Part shown: piece after piece, positions 53,401 through 62,514 of the stretch | Numbering within the stretch: the first letter of the stretch is position 1 | Layout: each line of letters starts with the position of its first letter | DNA from: Anaerolineae bacterium | GTDB lineage: Bacteria > Chloroflexota > Anaerolineae > Aggregatilineales > UBA2796 | Reading direction: 5' to 3' | DNA: 64,000 bases | NCBI GenBank assembly: GCA_019637615.1 | Contig: JAHBVJ010000012.1 | Location: 1-64,000 of the forward strand | Position numbers and translations under genes: made by a program | The notes under the pieces: generated by a model | Databases searched by the model: none | The model's input: only the letters and a program-made list of their open reading frames with translations | Told to the model about the DNA's origin: nothing

Positions 53401-53660
53401 TGCTGTTCAATGCGGGTGCCAACACGGTCGATATTCCACGCGTGCTGGCAGCATCTTACGAAAAGGGCACACCGTGGGTCGAGATACTCTATTTGGAAGC
53501 GTCGATGTCTCCGGCGGCTTTGGAGCATTTCCAACTCGTCGGGCGTCCAGCTACGCTCGAAGCGTGGGATATTCCGATCACGGTGACAGGCCCCCGTGTG
53601 ACGGTCACTTCCGCCAGTGTATCTAGCCTTCAACTCTACTTCGATGGGTTCAGCCGATGA
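50499..53660 (+). CDS. large polytopic membrane protein (glycosyltransferase GT-C/YfhO-like)
   Basis: This is a 1053-residue membrane protein with about 11 transmembrane helices in residues 18-420, two more (around 565-590 and 680-705) and soluble domains between and after. The first periplasmic loop (YRGTYDAYVHIFFADHYRRY, then WFDLWEPRWYTGF) resembles the Asp-containing loop of GT-C glycosyltransferases and 6-pyruvoyl-tetrahydropterin-synthase-related membrane proteins. The C-terminal 350 residues contain an NTF2-like part (LLRYYDALDFRRYTESYTYL) and a beta-sandwich. The start is TTG at 50499; a stop codon lies just upstream. It overlaps the next gene by ATGA. It probably handles lipid-linked sugars. 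Confidence 0.75.
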   Translation: MTTERRPTAIEPHKFPTLLLLAVIGALALHGMLLFAGSYRGTYDAYVHIFFADHYRRYWFDLWEPRWYTGFTMVSYPPLTHQLTALLSYPFGLLNGFILVMLFGAVTTTIGVYRFSRLWVSERAATYATVITVFSSSIAETVHVFGQLPTMFVMGVLLNALPFVWKWLEHGERKDLFRGWALLMMAAAGHHVTTLFGMVFFSGPVIATILVRKFRTPRADEPATTTTITSVRGKLRQLVVRRLKRVMPAMIRTGVFGVGLVLILVITVLPYWLWSKSDPITQISIPHASRDSFITNTAAGLMFFLVPWGVLLVVLPYAFYKGFGTANWILAGSLFAVFVFGTGGTTPIPALILRGAYYILTLDRFTFWGTILILPFAGQFVESLLHGRLKQWIAARFGAWWPYGLAALLGAALISMAIFTANLTQFRKFQPDPIDMKPIVEFLAKDNHDQWRFMTLGFGDQMAWLSAQTTALNVEGNYHSARRLPELTSTPVERLDGAKYTSIPGLGSLQQFVTNPQKYNLKYLFVKDAFYEPLLYFAGWYRLQRLDNDVIVWERADVPPVPAAIPAKEYPAWQRLMWGILPVSSIVVTIVVFMLTMLRWPRWIKFKWPFPRLFAALFRLPIVKVALDWSIDLPANGDLPASEEWQIWKVVMRRFFPGLRFTPLARRVTYGLLALLLVIGVVAAGVLAFRRTEFTPQRTLLRYYDALDFRRYTESYTYLQTNLSSQEYLRWLSLRGGIVASFGKLDNLRTEITMTSATTATANVNLDWVTSLGVYTQTTTHAMVLTPDGWKIILDVEPPPLPRETFIRTPALAWFQNLPLRSLDDTIMQRSVIDRSRLSASVSGVVFWPDQKIGFTPTGPDANRTGRFIGLLSVIGSVTNLDPYPSNVTVSAILRDAAGNHLAETNVRDGMIHQLLPGESTPFRVDFSGAEATELTDLSQIASVDVIVKGIPTIYNLERPLVLLEPNLLFNAGANTVDIPRVLAASYEKGTPWVEILYLEASMSPAALEHFQLVGRPATLEAWDIPITVTGPRVTVTSASVSSLQLYFDGFSR

Positions 53661-54649
53661 GTCTGAAACTGCGCCTCAGCTTGACGTGTCTGGTTTACCT
53701 GCTGCTCAGTGGCATGTTTGTCCGCGCCCATAATGCACCCCTGACCGTGATCAAATTGTCTGGCCTTCCATCGATCAGTGCTGGCGCGGCGTGGACGCTG
53801 ATCGTGCATACGGACGGGATCGAGGCCGGACAAATGGTTGACCTCACGCTGCTGAACGGGTTCCAGCAGTTTGCCACCAGTCTCAAGCTAGATGCCAACG
53901 GTGAGGCGCACTGGACGCTGGACGCGGGCAGCCTCACGGCGTCGGGCACGAGCCTCGTGGTAGCCAATGTGGGTACGCTGCAAGCCGACTTCCGGCTGAC
54001 TATCACGCCCATCACGCCCGATCACATTGATGCCTTGGCTACCATGAATAACCTCGTCGCCTACGGAACGCAATGCGGGACGTTCATCGTGCTAGGGCAA
54101 GATACGCTTGGCAACCCGCTAGATGATCAAACGCGGGGCAAGGTTACTCTACGCTCTACGAACGGCGATTCAAAGGTGACGCCTCTGTCATTCGCGGAGG
54201 GGCTTGCCTATTCCACGGTGTGCAGTCTGGGCGATCCCGGCAAATTATTCATGACCGCCGACATCGCTTCTCTGACGACTTCCCTAACGCTAAATCAAGT
54301 AGCGGGCGCACCAGCCAACATCGCGTTTAGTGCTGACCCGTTGTGCGTGGAACAGGCGCAGCGTGATAGCTTACTCATCACCCTGACCGCGCAAGTTACC
54401 GACTCTCACCAGCGACCTGTAGCAGACGGTACATCGCTGCGGTTTCAGTGGATGGGTGGCTTCGGCACCGCCCTGACCGCCGATGGTCGAGCCGTACTCA
54501 CTATTCCTTACCCTTCCGACGATGCCAGCGTTACTATCACCGCCACGGCAGGCACAGCGGTCTCAGCGGGGCGTACCATCCAGCTACTGGCAAGCTGTGC
54601 AATGCCGCCTATACCTCAGCGTGGAAATAAGCGTGATGCTGTCCAGTAA
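53657..54649 (+). CDS. secreted Ig-like (invasin-type) domain protein
   Basis: This is a 330-residue exported protein. A signal peptide (LRLSLTCLVYLLLSGMFVRA) is followed by three beta-sandwich-like segments: residues about 30-125, 125-220 (YGTQCGTFIVLGQDTLGNPL) and 225-320 (LTAQVTDSHQRPVADGTSLRF), the last two resembling bacterial Ig-like Big_1 domains. The start codon overlaps the preceding stop (ATGA), so it is co-translated with the large membrane protein and may be its extracytoplasmic partner. No catalytic residues are apparent. Confidence 0.75.
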   Translation: MSLKLRLSLTCLVYLLLSGMFVRAHNAPLTVIKLSGLPSISAGAAWTLIVHTDGIEAGQMVDLTLLNGFQQFATSLKLDANGEAHWTLDAGSLTASGTSLVVANVGTLQADFRLTITPITPDHIDALATMNNLVAYGTQCGTFIVLGQDTLGNPLDDQTRGKVTLRSTNGDSKVTPLSFAEGLAYSTVCSLGDPGKLFMTADIASLTTSLTLNQVAGAPANIAFSADPLCVEQAQRDSLLITLTAQVTDSHQRPVADGTSLRFQWMGGFGTALTADGRAVLTIPYPSDDASVTITATAGTAVSAGRTIQLLASCAMPPIPQRGNKRDAVQ

Positions 54650-55241
54650 AGCACGCCTCAAACTCACGATCTTCCTCATCGCGCTGCCAGTCACTTTCTT
54701 CGGCGGGCTGTTGGGGTTCAGGCTGTTGTTGGCCTTCATCACGAGTTTCCAGCAGGGCGCTGATCCTGCCTCGATCTTTCATGGTGCGCTGCTCATTGTG
54801 CCTTCTCCAGATCAAGTCACATGGAAGTCCATCGAGGTCAGTGCCCCCGCCAAACAGCCTGATCGCGGTCAGCAGGAACAGATCAGCGCAGCCTATTGGG
54901 GGGCGTGGCGTTCGCTGGAACGGGCGTTGATGACGGGCAATACCAGCGACCTCGCCACATATTGGGCGGGGGCGGCCTACCAACAGGTGAACGCACTGGT
55001 GCAAACCAATGCCGGATTGCCCCGCACACAGCGCCGAACTCAGACTGATCTCGGTCATCAACTGTATCTGAAGTTTTACGCCGAAGACGACAGCGTGATC
55101 CAGTTTGAAGACCGCAATTTCTCCATCACTTACACCACAGCCGGAAAATCACGGACGGTACATGCCTCGGCCTCCATTGTTATGACATTGGATAATGGCT
55201 ATTGGCGTATCCGCCTTATTTCACTCCACTACGATCAATGA
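54636..55241 (+). CDS. membrane-anchored NTF2/IMS-like protein
   Basis: This protein of about 201 residues has one N-terminal transmembrane helix (LTIFLIALPVTFFGGLLGFR), a short linker and a C-terminal domain (about 90-200) with the pattern AAYWGAWRSLERALMTGNTS to NGYWRIRLISLHYDQ, typical of NTF2-like or ARC6-IMS-like folds. The same fold occurs inside the large membrane protein two genes upstream. The ATG at 54636 overlaps the previous gene by 14 bases; the longer frame would overlap far more. It is the third gene of a coupled trio. Confidence 0.7.
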   Translation: MLSSKARLKLTIFLIALPVTFFGGLLGFRLLLAFITSFQQGADPASIFHGALLIVPSPDQVTWKSIEVSAPAKQPDRGQQEQISAAYWGAWRSLERALMTGNTSDLATYWAGAAYQQVNALVQTNAGLPRTQRRTQTDLGHQLYLKFYAEDDSVIQFEDRNFSITYTTAGKSRTVHASASIVMTLDNGYWRIRLISLHYDQ

Positions 55242-55323
55242 AGTTCACGAAACTTTTACCCCGTTGTGATTCTTAATTTCGTATACTTGAGGCCGAGTTG
55301 AGATTACATAAACACGGCCTATT

Positions 55324-56601
55324 ATGGACAATACTACCGGACAACGCAGCATCACTATTCGTCTGCCTGCTATCACCTTAACCGTGCCTGTACCGCGTCT
55401 GAACTTCGGGACGACATGGCGACGGCGGCTGCGTTCCTCTTGGATAGTTGCCCCGCTGTTCGTCTTTTTTCTGACGCGCGTGATCGCGTTCAGCAGCGCC
55501 TACATCGGGGAGATCAGCATCCCCGGTCAAAATTCCGATCAGTTCTGGCACGCTGCCCCGGATAACCTGTTTCTGGATGTGTGGGCACGGTGGGACAGCG
55601 GCTTTTACATGCGCATCGTGACGATGGGGTACGAATATCAGAAGGGCACGCAGAGTTCGGTCGCCTTTTTTCCCGTCTATCCGCTGCTGATGAGCTTCCT
55701 CCAACCACTGGTCGGTTCCGAACTGTTAGCGGGCGTGCTGGTCAGTAATCTGAGCTTACTTGGGGCGCTGATGTTTCTCTATCGGTTGGCACTGTTCGAG
55801 TTCGGGGATGAACCGACAGCGCGTCGTACCATCTTCTACATCAGCATCTTTCCCACCGCCTTTTTCTTCAGCGCCGTGTATACGGAAAGCACGTTTCTGC
55901 TCGTCTCTGTCGCGACCATCTATTTCGCTCGGAAGCGGCTGTGGGCATGGGCAACATTGTTCGGGGTGCTATGTGCCGCGACACGTATTATCGGTGCTTT
56001 GGTCTGGGGGGTGGTTCTCATCGAATGGATGCGAGCCAGCGGTTGGACGCTCGACCGAGTCCTAAAGCGGGATACATGGGTCGCCTTGTTCTCTGCACTT
56101 CGCCGCGATTGGCCTACCGTACTACTCATCACCCTGATTCCGCTTGGCATGCTCAGTTATTCGCTGTTCCTCAAACGCACCTTCGACGATCCGATTGCAT
56201 TCTGGACAGCACAGGCAGCGTGGGGGCGACAAGCCAGTGGCCCACTGACTATCTTGATCGATCGGGTGCAAAAACTGCTCACGTCAAATCCGCTGGATGG
56301 GAACATTGAATTACTCGATCTGATTAACGTTCTCACCTTCTTTGCTGGCATGGCGGTTGCCGTCGCGGTCTGGCGGCGGTTGGGGCTGAGTTACGCGGTC
56401 TACACGGTCGCTTCGCTACTCATTCCGGCTTCCAGCGGCACTGGCAGTCTGATCCGCTATGTTTTAGTCGTCTTCCCTATCTTCATGATATTGGGGCAGT
56501 GGGGACGCTACCAGTTGCTTAATCGCGCCATCATCGTCGGGTTTGGCGTGTTCCTTGGCATTCTAACGACCGTCTTCGTCAACTGGGTATTCGTGGCCTA
56601 G
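55324..56601 (+). CDS. PIG-V-like mannosyltransferase (copy 1)
   Basis: This is a 425-residue polytopic membrane protein with about 10 helices. The first extracytoplasmic loop (LDVWARWDSGFYMRIVTMGY) carries the WDSxFY motif of PIG-V-type GT-C mannosyltransferases, followed by SVAFFPVYPLLMSFL and RTIFYISIFPTAFFFSAVYTESTF. It would transfer a mannose or other sugar from a polyprenyl-phosphate donor outside the membrane. A paralogue lies at 59067-60332 in the opposite orientation. It precedes the pyruvyl-transferase/flippase gene by 36 bases. Confidence 0.85.
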   Translation: MDNTTGQRSITIRLPAITLTVPVPRLNFGTTWRRRLRSSWIVAPLFVFFLTRVIAFSSAYIGEISIPGQNSDQFWHAAPDNLFLDVWARWDSGFYMRIVTMGYEYQKGTQSSVAFFPVYPLLMSFLQPLVGSELLAGVLVSNLSLLGALMFLYRLALFEFGDEPTARRTIFYISIFPTAFFFSAVYTESTFLLVSVATIYFARKRLWAWATLFGVLCAATRIIGALVWGVVLIEWMRASGWTLDRVLKRDTWVALFSALRRDWPTVLLITLIPLGMLSYSLFLKRTFDDPIAFWTAQAAWGRQASGPLTILIDRVQKLLTSNPLDGNIELLDLINVLTFFAGMAVAVAVWRRLGLSYAVYTVASLLIPASSGTGSLIRYVLVVFPIFMILGQWGRYQLLNRAIIVGFGVFLGILTTVFVNWVFVA

Positions 56602-56637
56602 CGGACGTAGAACAACCTAATCGAGGTACACACGGCG

Positions 56638-59031
56638 ATGAACAAAGTGTTCTTACTTGGGGCTTATGGGCAAAACAATGTGGGCGATGAAGCCCTATTG
56701 GCAGCGTTCTTGCGTTACTTCGGCAAGGACAACGTGATCGTCAATTCTGCGCAACCCGCCCTCACTGCGCAACAATTCGGTGTGCAGGCTGTCGGCACGT
56801 ATTGGAACTGGCCTCCGAAATTCTCACGCCTGAAAGCCATGCTCAGTGCCGACCTGTTCGTCTTTGGGGGTGGCAGCCTGATCAAAGAAATCGAAGGTAG
56901 TGCCTTCTCTCGCGTGATGTACCTGTTTAGAATCTTGTTTCTGGTGCTGTTTGCCCGCCTGAGTGGCAAACGGATAGCCATGCTCGGCGTCGGCATGGGG
57001 CCGCTAACCTACCCGCTCTACAAATTCATCGGACGGTGGTGCGCCAACCTGACCACTGTGATCGGTGTGCGGGATACGGCCTCGCGTGATCTGCTCCTAT
57101 CGTTGAAGGTGACTACGCCTATCGTGGTTACGGCAGATGCCGTTTTTACGCTCGATCTCGATAAACAACTGCTTGCCGAACGCGCTCTACCGCCGCTCTA
57201 CGCCGCTCCTTACATCGCCGTCATCCCGCGTTATTCGTTCACCGCCACGCAGCGTACACAATTCGTCCGGTCGTGCGACCACCTTATCGAACGGTACAAC
57301 GTGCGCTTGGTGATGATTCCTTTTCAAACCAGTTACCGCGCCGAATTTGATGACCTCGCCATGGCGAACACCATCCAATCGGAGATGAGGTACGGGACTG
57401 CCGTCGATATTCTGAACAGTCAAGACATCGCCATCGTCCTACGCGTCATTGCCAACGCCGACATGGTATTGAGCGCCCGCTTACATGCGCTCATTTTCGC
57501 CAGCTTGGCAGCAGTGCCATCCGTTTGCGTCAGCTACGAAGTGAAGATGCACAGTTTCATGCAAGAGCTTGGCCTGCCGTGGGCCAGCCTATCACTGGCG
57601 GAACTGGAACAGGGGAGCCTGCCCGCCCTTCTTGATCGGGCATGGGCGGAACGTCCAACCACGCACGCCGCCTTACCGCCCCGCGTCGAACAGATCAAAG
57701 CCAATGCCCGCAAGAACTTTGAGATGCTGGAACAACCAGTTTCGGCTGCTGCGCTAGGAAATACCAGTTTTCTGCAAGCCAGCACCATCTTCTTTGTCAG
57801 CGCTACCATCGTCAATGGTGGCAACTACCTATTCAATTTGCTGTTGGGGCGCTGGCTTGGCCCGCAAGCCTTCTCCGATCTCAGTCTGATCGTCACGCTG
57901 CTGCTGGTTGCCACCTTCATCACGTCTACCATCAGCACCACGGCGGCAAAGTTCGCTGCTAGTTATGCTGCCGAGGGCAACCTGACGAACTTAGCCGGAT
58001 TGCGGCGTTGGTTGAATCGTAGCGCTTGGGCGGTCGGCTTGGTGCTGTTCGCCGCCCTCACGCTCGGTGCCGAACCTCTTGCGCAGTTTTTTAATGTTTC
58101 TTCAGGCTGGCTGTTCGTGATCTTTGGTGCCGCTATGCCGATGTTCCTCGCGCAGTCGGTAGATCGCGGCATTCTGCAAGGGCAAACCCGCTTTTTGACT
58201 CTTGCCGCCAGCTATCAGGCCGAAATGTGGGTGCGCTTGATTTTTGGGACATTAGCAGTCTTGATCGGTTGGTCGGTATCTGGTGCAGTCGGCGCGGTTT
58301 CGCTCTCCATCGTGGCGACATGGTGGGTAGCACGCCAAGCTGGCAACCCACTGCCCGAAGTCGCCGCCGCCAATTATTCCCCTACTGAGCGCCGCTCCGT
58401 CTTGGTCTATGCTGGCCCGGTCTTGTTGGCGCTGATCGGGCAAATCCTGATCAATAACAGTGATGTTCTGATCGTCAAGCGCTTCTTTGACACGACCTCG
58501 GCGGGACAGTATGCCGCCCTTGCTTTGATCGGACGCATGGTGTTTTTCGCCACGTGGTCAGTCGTCACCACTATGTTCCCCATCGTGGCACAACGCCACC
58601 AACGCGGCGAATCGCACCGCCATTTGCTATGGAACGCGCTGAAGATGGTTGGTGCTGTCTCGGTCGGCATCATTATCATGACACTGCTCATCCCCAACCT
58701 GATCGTCAATATCCTGTTCGGGGAACAATATTTGAGCATCGCTCCGCTGCTCTGGGCTTATGCACTGGCAACGACGTTGTATTCCATCGTCAATGTTTAT
58801 GTCAATTATTGGCTCTCGGTCGGCAAAAGCGGAGGCACCTACCTTGTGTTGGTGGGGGGCATCATGCAAGTGATTTTACTCGTCCTTTTGCATCAAACAC
58901 TAAGTGTCGTGGTGTGGGTTCAGATCGGGTTGATGGGCAGCGTGGCGCTCACCCTAGTGGTCTGGGATCAGTGGATCATGCGCAAGTCCGTCCGTCCAGT
59001 TGTCACACCCACCGAAGCCGTGGAAGCCTGA
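56638..59031 (+). CDS. fusion of CsaB-type polysaccharide pyruvyl transferase and Wzx/MATE-like flippase
   Basis: This 797-residue protein has two parts. Residues 1-350 form a polysaccharide pyruvyl transferase: LLGAYGQNNVGDEALLAAFL at the N-terminus, LFVFGGGSLIKE, and the C-terminal SARLHALIFASLAAVPSVCVSYEVK are the CsaB-type signature. After a short linker (about 350-375) residues 375-790 form about 12-14 transmembrane helices of an oligosaccharide flippase (ASTIFFVSATIVNGGNYLFN, LGRWLGPQAFSDLSLIVTLL). The first part would add ketal pyruvate to a sugar on the lipid carrier, and the second would move it across the membrane. I saw no stop codon or frame change at the junction. Confidence 0.85.
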   Translation: MNKVFLLGAYGQNNVGDEALLAAFLRYFGKDNVIVNSAQPALTAQQFGVQAVGTYWNWPPKFSRLKAMLSADLFVFGGGSLIKEIEGSAFSRVMYLFRILFLVLFARLSGKRIAMLGVGMGPLTYPLYKFIGRWCANLTTVIGVRDTASRDLLLSLKVTTPIVVTADAVFTLDLDKQLLAERALPPLYAAPYIAVIPRYSFTATQRTQFVRSCDHLIERYNVRLVMIPFQTSYRAEFDDLAMANTIQSEMRYGTAVDILNSQDIAIVLRVIANADMVLSARLHALIFASLAAVPSVCVSYEVKMHSFMQELGLPWASLSLAELEQGSLPALLDRAWAERPTTHAALPPRVEQIKANARKNFEMLEQPVSAAALGNTSFLQASTIFFVSATIVNGGNYLFNLLLGRWLGPQAFSDLSLIVTLLLVATFITSTISTTAAKFAASYAAEGNLTNLAGLRRWLNRSAWAVGLVLFAALTLGAEPLAQFFNVSSGWLFVIFGAAMPMFLAQSVDRGILQGQTRFLTLAASYQAEMWVRLIFGTLAVLIGWSVSGAVGAVSLSIVATWWVARQAGNPLPEVAAANYSPTERRSVLVYAGPVLLALIGQILINNSDVLIVKRFFDTTSAGQYAALALIGRMVFFATWSVVTTMFPIVAQRHQRGESHRHLLWNALKMVGAVSVGIIIMTLLIPNLIVNILFGEQYLSIAPLLWAYALATTLYSIVNVYVNYWLSVGKSGGTYLVLVGGIMQVILLVLLHQTLSVVVWVQIGLMGSVALTLVVWDQWIMRKSVRPVVTPTEAVEA

Positions 59032-59066
59032 GCACGCATTCTTGCCCGCCACGATGCTCAACGGCG

Positions 59067-60332
59067 CTAGGCGACGAAGTACCAGTTGACAAAGATGGTG
59101 GTCAGAACACCGAGGAACATGCAACCGCCTGTGATCAGCACAGTATCTAGCCACTGCCGCTTGCCCCACACACCGAGCAGCATGAAGAACGGGAACACGA
59201 CGAGGATATAGCGCATCAGGCTCTGGGTGGAACTGGACGCTGGAATCAACATCGACAGCAAACTATAGATAGCATAGCTTTCGCCAAGACGACGCCAGAT
59301 CGTCACACTGCTGGCGAGGACGGCGATGAGCGATCCGACATCAAGCAGGACATGCCACCAGACGCGCATGCCCGTGAGGAAATCGCTCCCCCGCAAACTG
59401 GCGAGGCTGTCATACACGACTTTCACCGGGCCGTTCGTTTGACGTTGCCATGCCGCTTGTGTCGTAGAAAACGCCACCGGATCATTGAATTTTACCTTCA
59501 GGAACCCCATGTAGCTTATCAAGCCGAGCGGGATGATGCAGATCAACGCCAAGATCATCCATTGGGTGCGCAAGGTCTTGAACAAAGTTGACCATGCTTC
59601 GCGCCGCCAACTGCGTTGTAGTGTCCAGCCTTGCGCACGTAGCCATTCCAAGCCGACCACCCCCCACATCACGACGCCGACGATACGGGTCGCGCCGCAC
59701 AGCAGCCCGAACAGCACCGCCCACGCCCATGCTTGCCTCCGCGCAAAGTAGAATGCACCGATGGCAAACAGGAGGAAGGTGCTTTCTGTATAAATCGCTG
59801 AAAAGAAAAAGGATGTTGGGAAGGCCGCGAGGTAAAAGATGGCACGTCGGGCAGTGCTGGCATCCCTGAACTCGAACTCGGTCAACCGATACAAGAAGAT
59901 CAGTGCGCCCAGAAAGCACAAATTACTGATCAGCCACCCTGCGGCGACCGTACTGCCCGCCAGCGGTTTCACGAGACTGGTCAGCAGCGGATAGACCGGA
60001 AAGAAGGCGACGGAACTCTGCTGCCCCGGTTCAAAGTAATAGCCGTGATCTACGATGCCGAGGTAAAAACCGCTGTCCCAGCGCGCCCATACGTCCAGAA
60101 AAACGTTGTTGGGCAAGGCGTGCCAAGCCGCGTCCGAGGTCGGTGATGGCATGGCAAGCTCGGCATAATAAGCCGCGCTCCACACCACGCCACGCGTTAG
60201 TAAGAAGACCAACAGCGGATAGATCAACCATTGATAACGTGCCGCTACGCTACGCACCGCATTCATGGCTGCCGTGCCGAGCGTTGTCGTTAGGCGGAAC
60301 CGAGCAGGTGACTGCGGTAGACGAAACTTCAT
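59067..60332 (-). CDS. PIG-V-like mannosyltransferase (copy 2)
   Basis: This 421-residue polytopic protein is closely related to copy 1: shared are LDVWARWDSGFYLGIVDHGY, QSSVAFFPVYPLL, FYLAAFPTSFFFSAIYTEST and FARRQAWAWAVLFGLLCGAT. Both end with a VFVNW-FVA type C-terminus. It begins three bases after the stop of the three-domain lectin-like gene, so those two are co-transcribed. It converges with the fusion gene; 35 bases separate their stops. Confidence 0.85.
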   Translation of the reverse strand: MKFRLPQSPARFRLTTTLGTAAMNAVRSVAARYQWLIYPLLVFLLTRGVVWSAAYYAELAMPSPTSDAAWHALPNNVFLDVWARWDSGFYLGIVDHGYYFEPGQQSSVAFFPVYPLLTSLVKPLAGSTVAAGWLISNLCFLGALIFLYRLTEFEFRDASTARRAIFYLAAFPTSFFFSAIYTESTFLLFAIGAFYFARRQAWAWAVLFGLLCGATRIVGVVMWGVVGLEWLRAQGWTLQRSWRREAWSTLFKTLRTQWMILALICIIPLGLISYMGFLKVKFNDPVAFSTTQAAWQRQTNGPVKVVYDSLASLRGSDFLTGMRVWWHVLLDVGSLIAVLASSVTIWRRLGESYAIYSLLSMLIPASSSTQSLMRYILVVFPFFMLLGVWGKRQWLDTVLITGGCMFLGVLTTIFVNWYFVA

Positions 60333-60335
60333 GCG

Positions 60336-62201
60336 CTATTCGCCTCCCAGCGTGAGCTGAAGGTTGGTAAACTGCACTGGCCCCCGGAAGCTAATCAGAC
60401 CTAACCAACCACTGCGCTGGACGGATAGTCCCGCCCCTTTGGAGTCATTGAATGGCAGTTGGTTGACCAGCATTTTTCCGTTCACATAGATATCATAGCT
60501 ATCCCGATGCACACCAATTTCCAATTTGATCGGCTTGTCGGTGGTGACATCCAACGGGATGCTGCCAGCACCGACGAACACGCGCTGCGCATCGTAGGTG
60601 CCCCAGAACAGTTCTTTGCCGCCTTGTCCGAGTCTCACCATGTAGCCAAGCGCAGGGTTGTCACGTTCAGACATATAAAACAGCAGCCCACCGCCTGCAT
60701 CGGGCAGATCGGGCAGACTGATCTCAGCACTTGCACGAAATGTCTCGGCACTGACGCCAACACCTGTGATCGAGTCCACCGACGCAGCATCATTCTGGGT
60801 AATGACCCCCTCTTTGGTCGTCCACTGTCCAGAACTGACACTGAGTTCTACGGCTGTATTGGACGTTGCTGTTGGTTGGACGTTACTCGTTGGCACGGTG
60901 CCAGCGTCGAACACTTCCACCGATTTGAAGGCGACCGAGCTTTGAGAGGTGGTCAATCCAAAGTAGCCGCCACTGCTCATCAACTTGACGCCCTCAACGA
61001 TCAACGCCCCATCGAGATGAATAGCGTAATTCACACCATCACTAGTCACTTCAAGGATATGGCTGGCGGTTTCCGGCAAGGCTGTATTAGCGTAGCCCTG
61101 TCCCTGAAAAACTCCGGTGCTGTCAAAATAGCCCCATGAGAGGCCATCCGCGACATAGCGCACCATATGCGCCCCATTTTTGCTGTCGCGGGCGGGCATA
61201 TTGAACAGCACGCCACCACCAGTGCCTTGTAAATGGCGGAACTGTACTGCTAGTCGGAAGGTGCTTTGTAATGGGTCGTAATACACTGAGGTCAGATCAA
61301 AGCCATTGGTGTCTTTTTGGACATACTCGGTGTTATCGAAAACCCATGTCCCGCTGATTGGTAACCAAACTCCTTCGGCATTGCCAGTCTGGTCAAAGTG
61401 ATCCGCCAAGCGCGGTTTGTTGCCTATGGCGACGGGAACCGCAGTCGGGGCGGAAACTTCCGCAACAGAGGTTGGTTGCGCCGACTGCTGTACAGCGGGA
61501 GATGTATCCCCCGACCATGCCTGCAACGTGTAGTTGTCGAAAGCTACACTGGAAACAGACGTGATCAGCCCGACGCCACCGCCCTTAAATTGCAATGGAA
61601 TATCAGCCGCAGCAATCTTATCGTTGACAGCCAGTTGGTATTTGTCGGTTCCGACTTGCGCACTCAACTTTATCCAATCTGTGAAATCCGTCGGGATGTC
61701 GAGCTTGGTACTGCCTTGCCCAACGAAACCGCTGGTGGCATCGTAATAGCCATAGATCAGATACAACGCCCCCGCATCGACGTTAAACCGGGTCATGATG
61801 CTTTGCTGACGACGACCAGTTTCCTGCATATTCAGCAGCAGCCCACCGCCGAGAGTATCGCTCAGCTTCTTCATGCTGACCGTTACCTGATACGGCTGCG
61901 TTTCTGCGATCTTCACGTTGACTGCCGTACCGAGGTCGTACCCGGTAGGGCTAGTCTGCACCAACGTGTTATCGACAATTTGCCACGAACCGCCGAGGTC
62001 AGTCCACGCACTGCGGTCACCACTTTCGAAAACATCCGTGAATGGCAGTTCAACGCTAGGGATAGCTTTGACGGTTTTAGGAGCCAGCCGGAAATACAGT
62101 CCGTAATTCAAGACGCCGAGTGCAACAATGGTAAGCCCGATGGGCAGCCACGTTTTGGCGAAGCGCGGCGATGTGAATAGTCTGCGGATAGTTCCTATCA
62201 T
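60336..62201 (-). CDS. membrane-anchored protein with three concanavalin/DUF1080-like domains
   Basis: This protein of about 621 residues has a short cytosolic N-terminus, one transmembrane helix (WLPIGLTIVALGVLNYGLYF) and three similar beta-sandwich repeats of about 180 residues: 50-235 (WTDLGGSWQIVDNTLVQTSP), 260-440 (VWLPISGTWVFDNTEYVQKD) and 460-620 (SSGQWTTKEGVITQND). Each ends with SVAFDNYTLQ or FKSVEVF-like strands. They look like LamG/DUF1080-type sugar-binding folds. I chose ATG 62201, but the frame is open from 62237 and the ribosome-binding signal is weak. It probably binds glycan outside the membrane; no catalytic residues were identified. Confidence 0.75.
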   Translation of the reverse strand: MIGTIRRLFTSPRFAKTWLPIGLTIVALGVLNYGLYFRLAPKTVKAIPSVELPFTDVFESGDRSAWTDLGGSWQIVDNTLVQTSPTGYDLGTAVNVKIAETQPYQVTVSMKKLSDTLGGGLLLNMQETGRRQQSIMTRFNVDAGALYLIYGYYDATSGFVGQGSTKLDIPTDFTDWIKLSAQVGTDKYQLAVNDKIAAADIPLQFKGGGVGLITSVSSVAFDNYTLQAWSGDTSPAVQQSAQPTSVAEVSAPTAVPVAIGNKPRLADHFDQTGNAEGVWLPISGTWVFDNTEYVQKDTNGFDLTSVYYDPLQSTFRLAVQFRHLQGTGGGVLFNMPARDSKNGAHMVRYVADGLSWGYFDSTGVFQGQGYANTALPETASHILEVTSDGVNYAIHLDGALIVEGVKLMSSGGYFGLTTSQSSVAFKSVEVFDAGTVPTSNVQPTATSNTAVELSVSSGQWTTKEGVITQNDAASVDSITGVGVSAETFRASAEISLPDLPDAGGGLLFYMSERDNPALGYMVRLGQGGKELFWGTYDAQRVFVGAGSIPLDVTTDKPIKLEIGVHRDSYDIYVNGKMLVNQLPFNDSKGAGLSVQRSGWLGLISFRGPVQFTNLQLTLGGE

Positions 62202-62514
62202 GACACGTTCATCTCTGGTGAATTGCATAATCTTCACAACATTATAGGAACGACTCTCAATACTTCGTTGAACAAAACCATATCCAACACCCGAAGTCTT
62301 TATGAATTTGAGATGTCTAAATTTTGTGGAATTGTAAGACCAGCAGCAGAAATAAGCGTTGCAAATGTCAACAAATGATTAAGATTACATTGATATGCGC
62401 TGTTACTTTATTAAGGTGTAAAACTGGGAAATGCGGGTGACGGTAGCCACTTTGCTCATTGAGCACGCGGTCATACGAAATTGCACGCACAAGGGAGTGA
62501 AACACAGCGCGATC
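62202..62514. promoter_or_regulatory. divergent promoter region
   Basis: The roughly 310-base A+T-rich stretch between the lectin-like gene (minus) and the GT2 gene (plus) should hold promoters for both. Candidate elements such as TTAAGATTACATTGATATG near 62378 are visible, but no single pair of boxes can be assigned with confidence. Confidence 0.4.
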
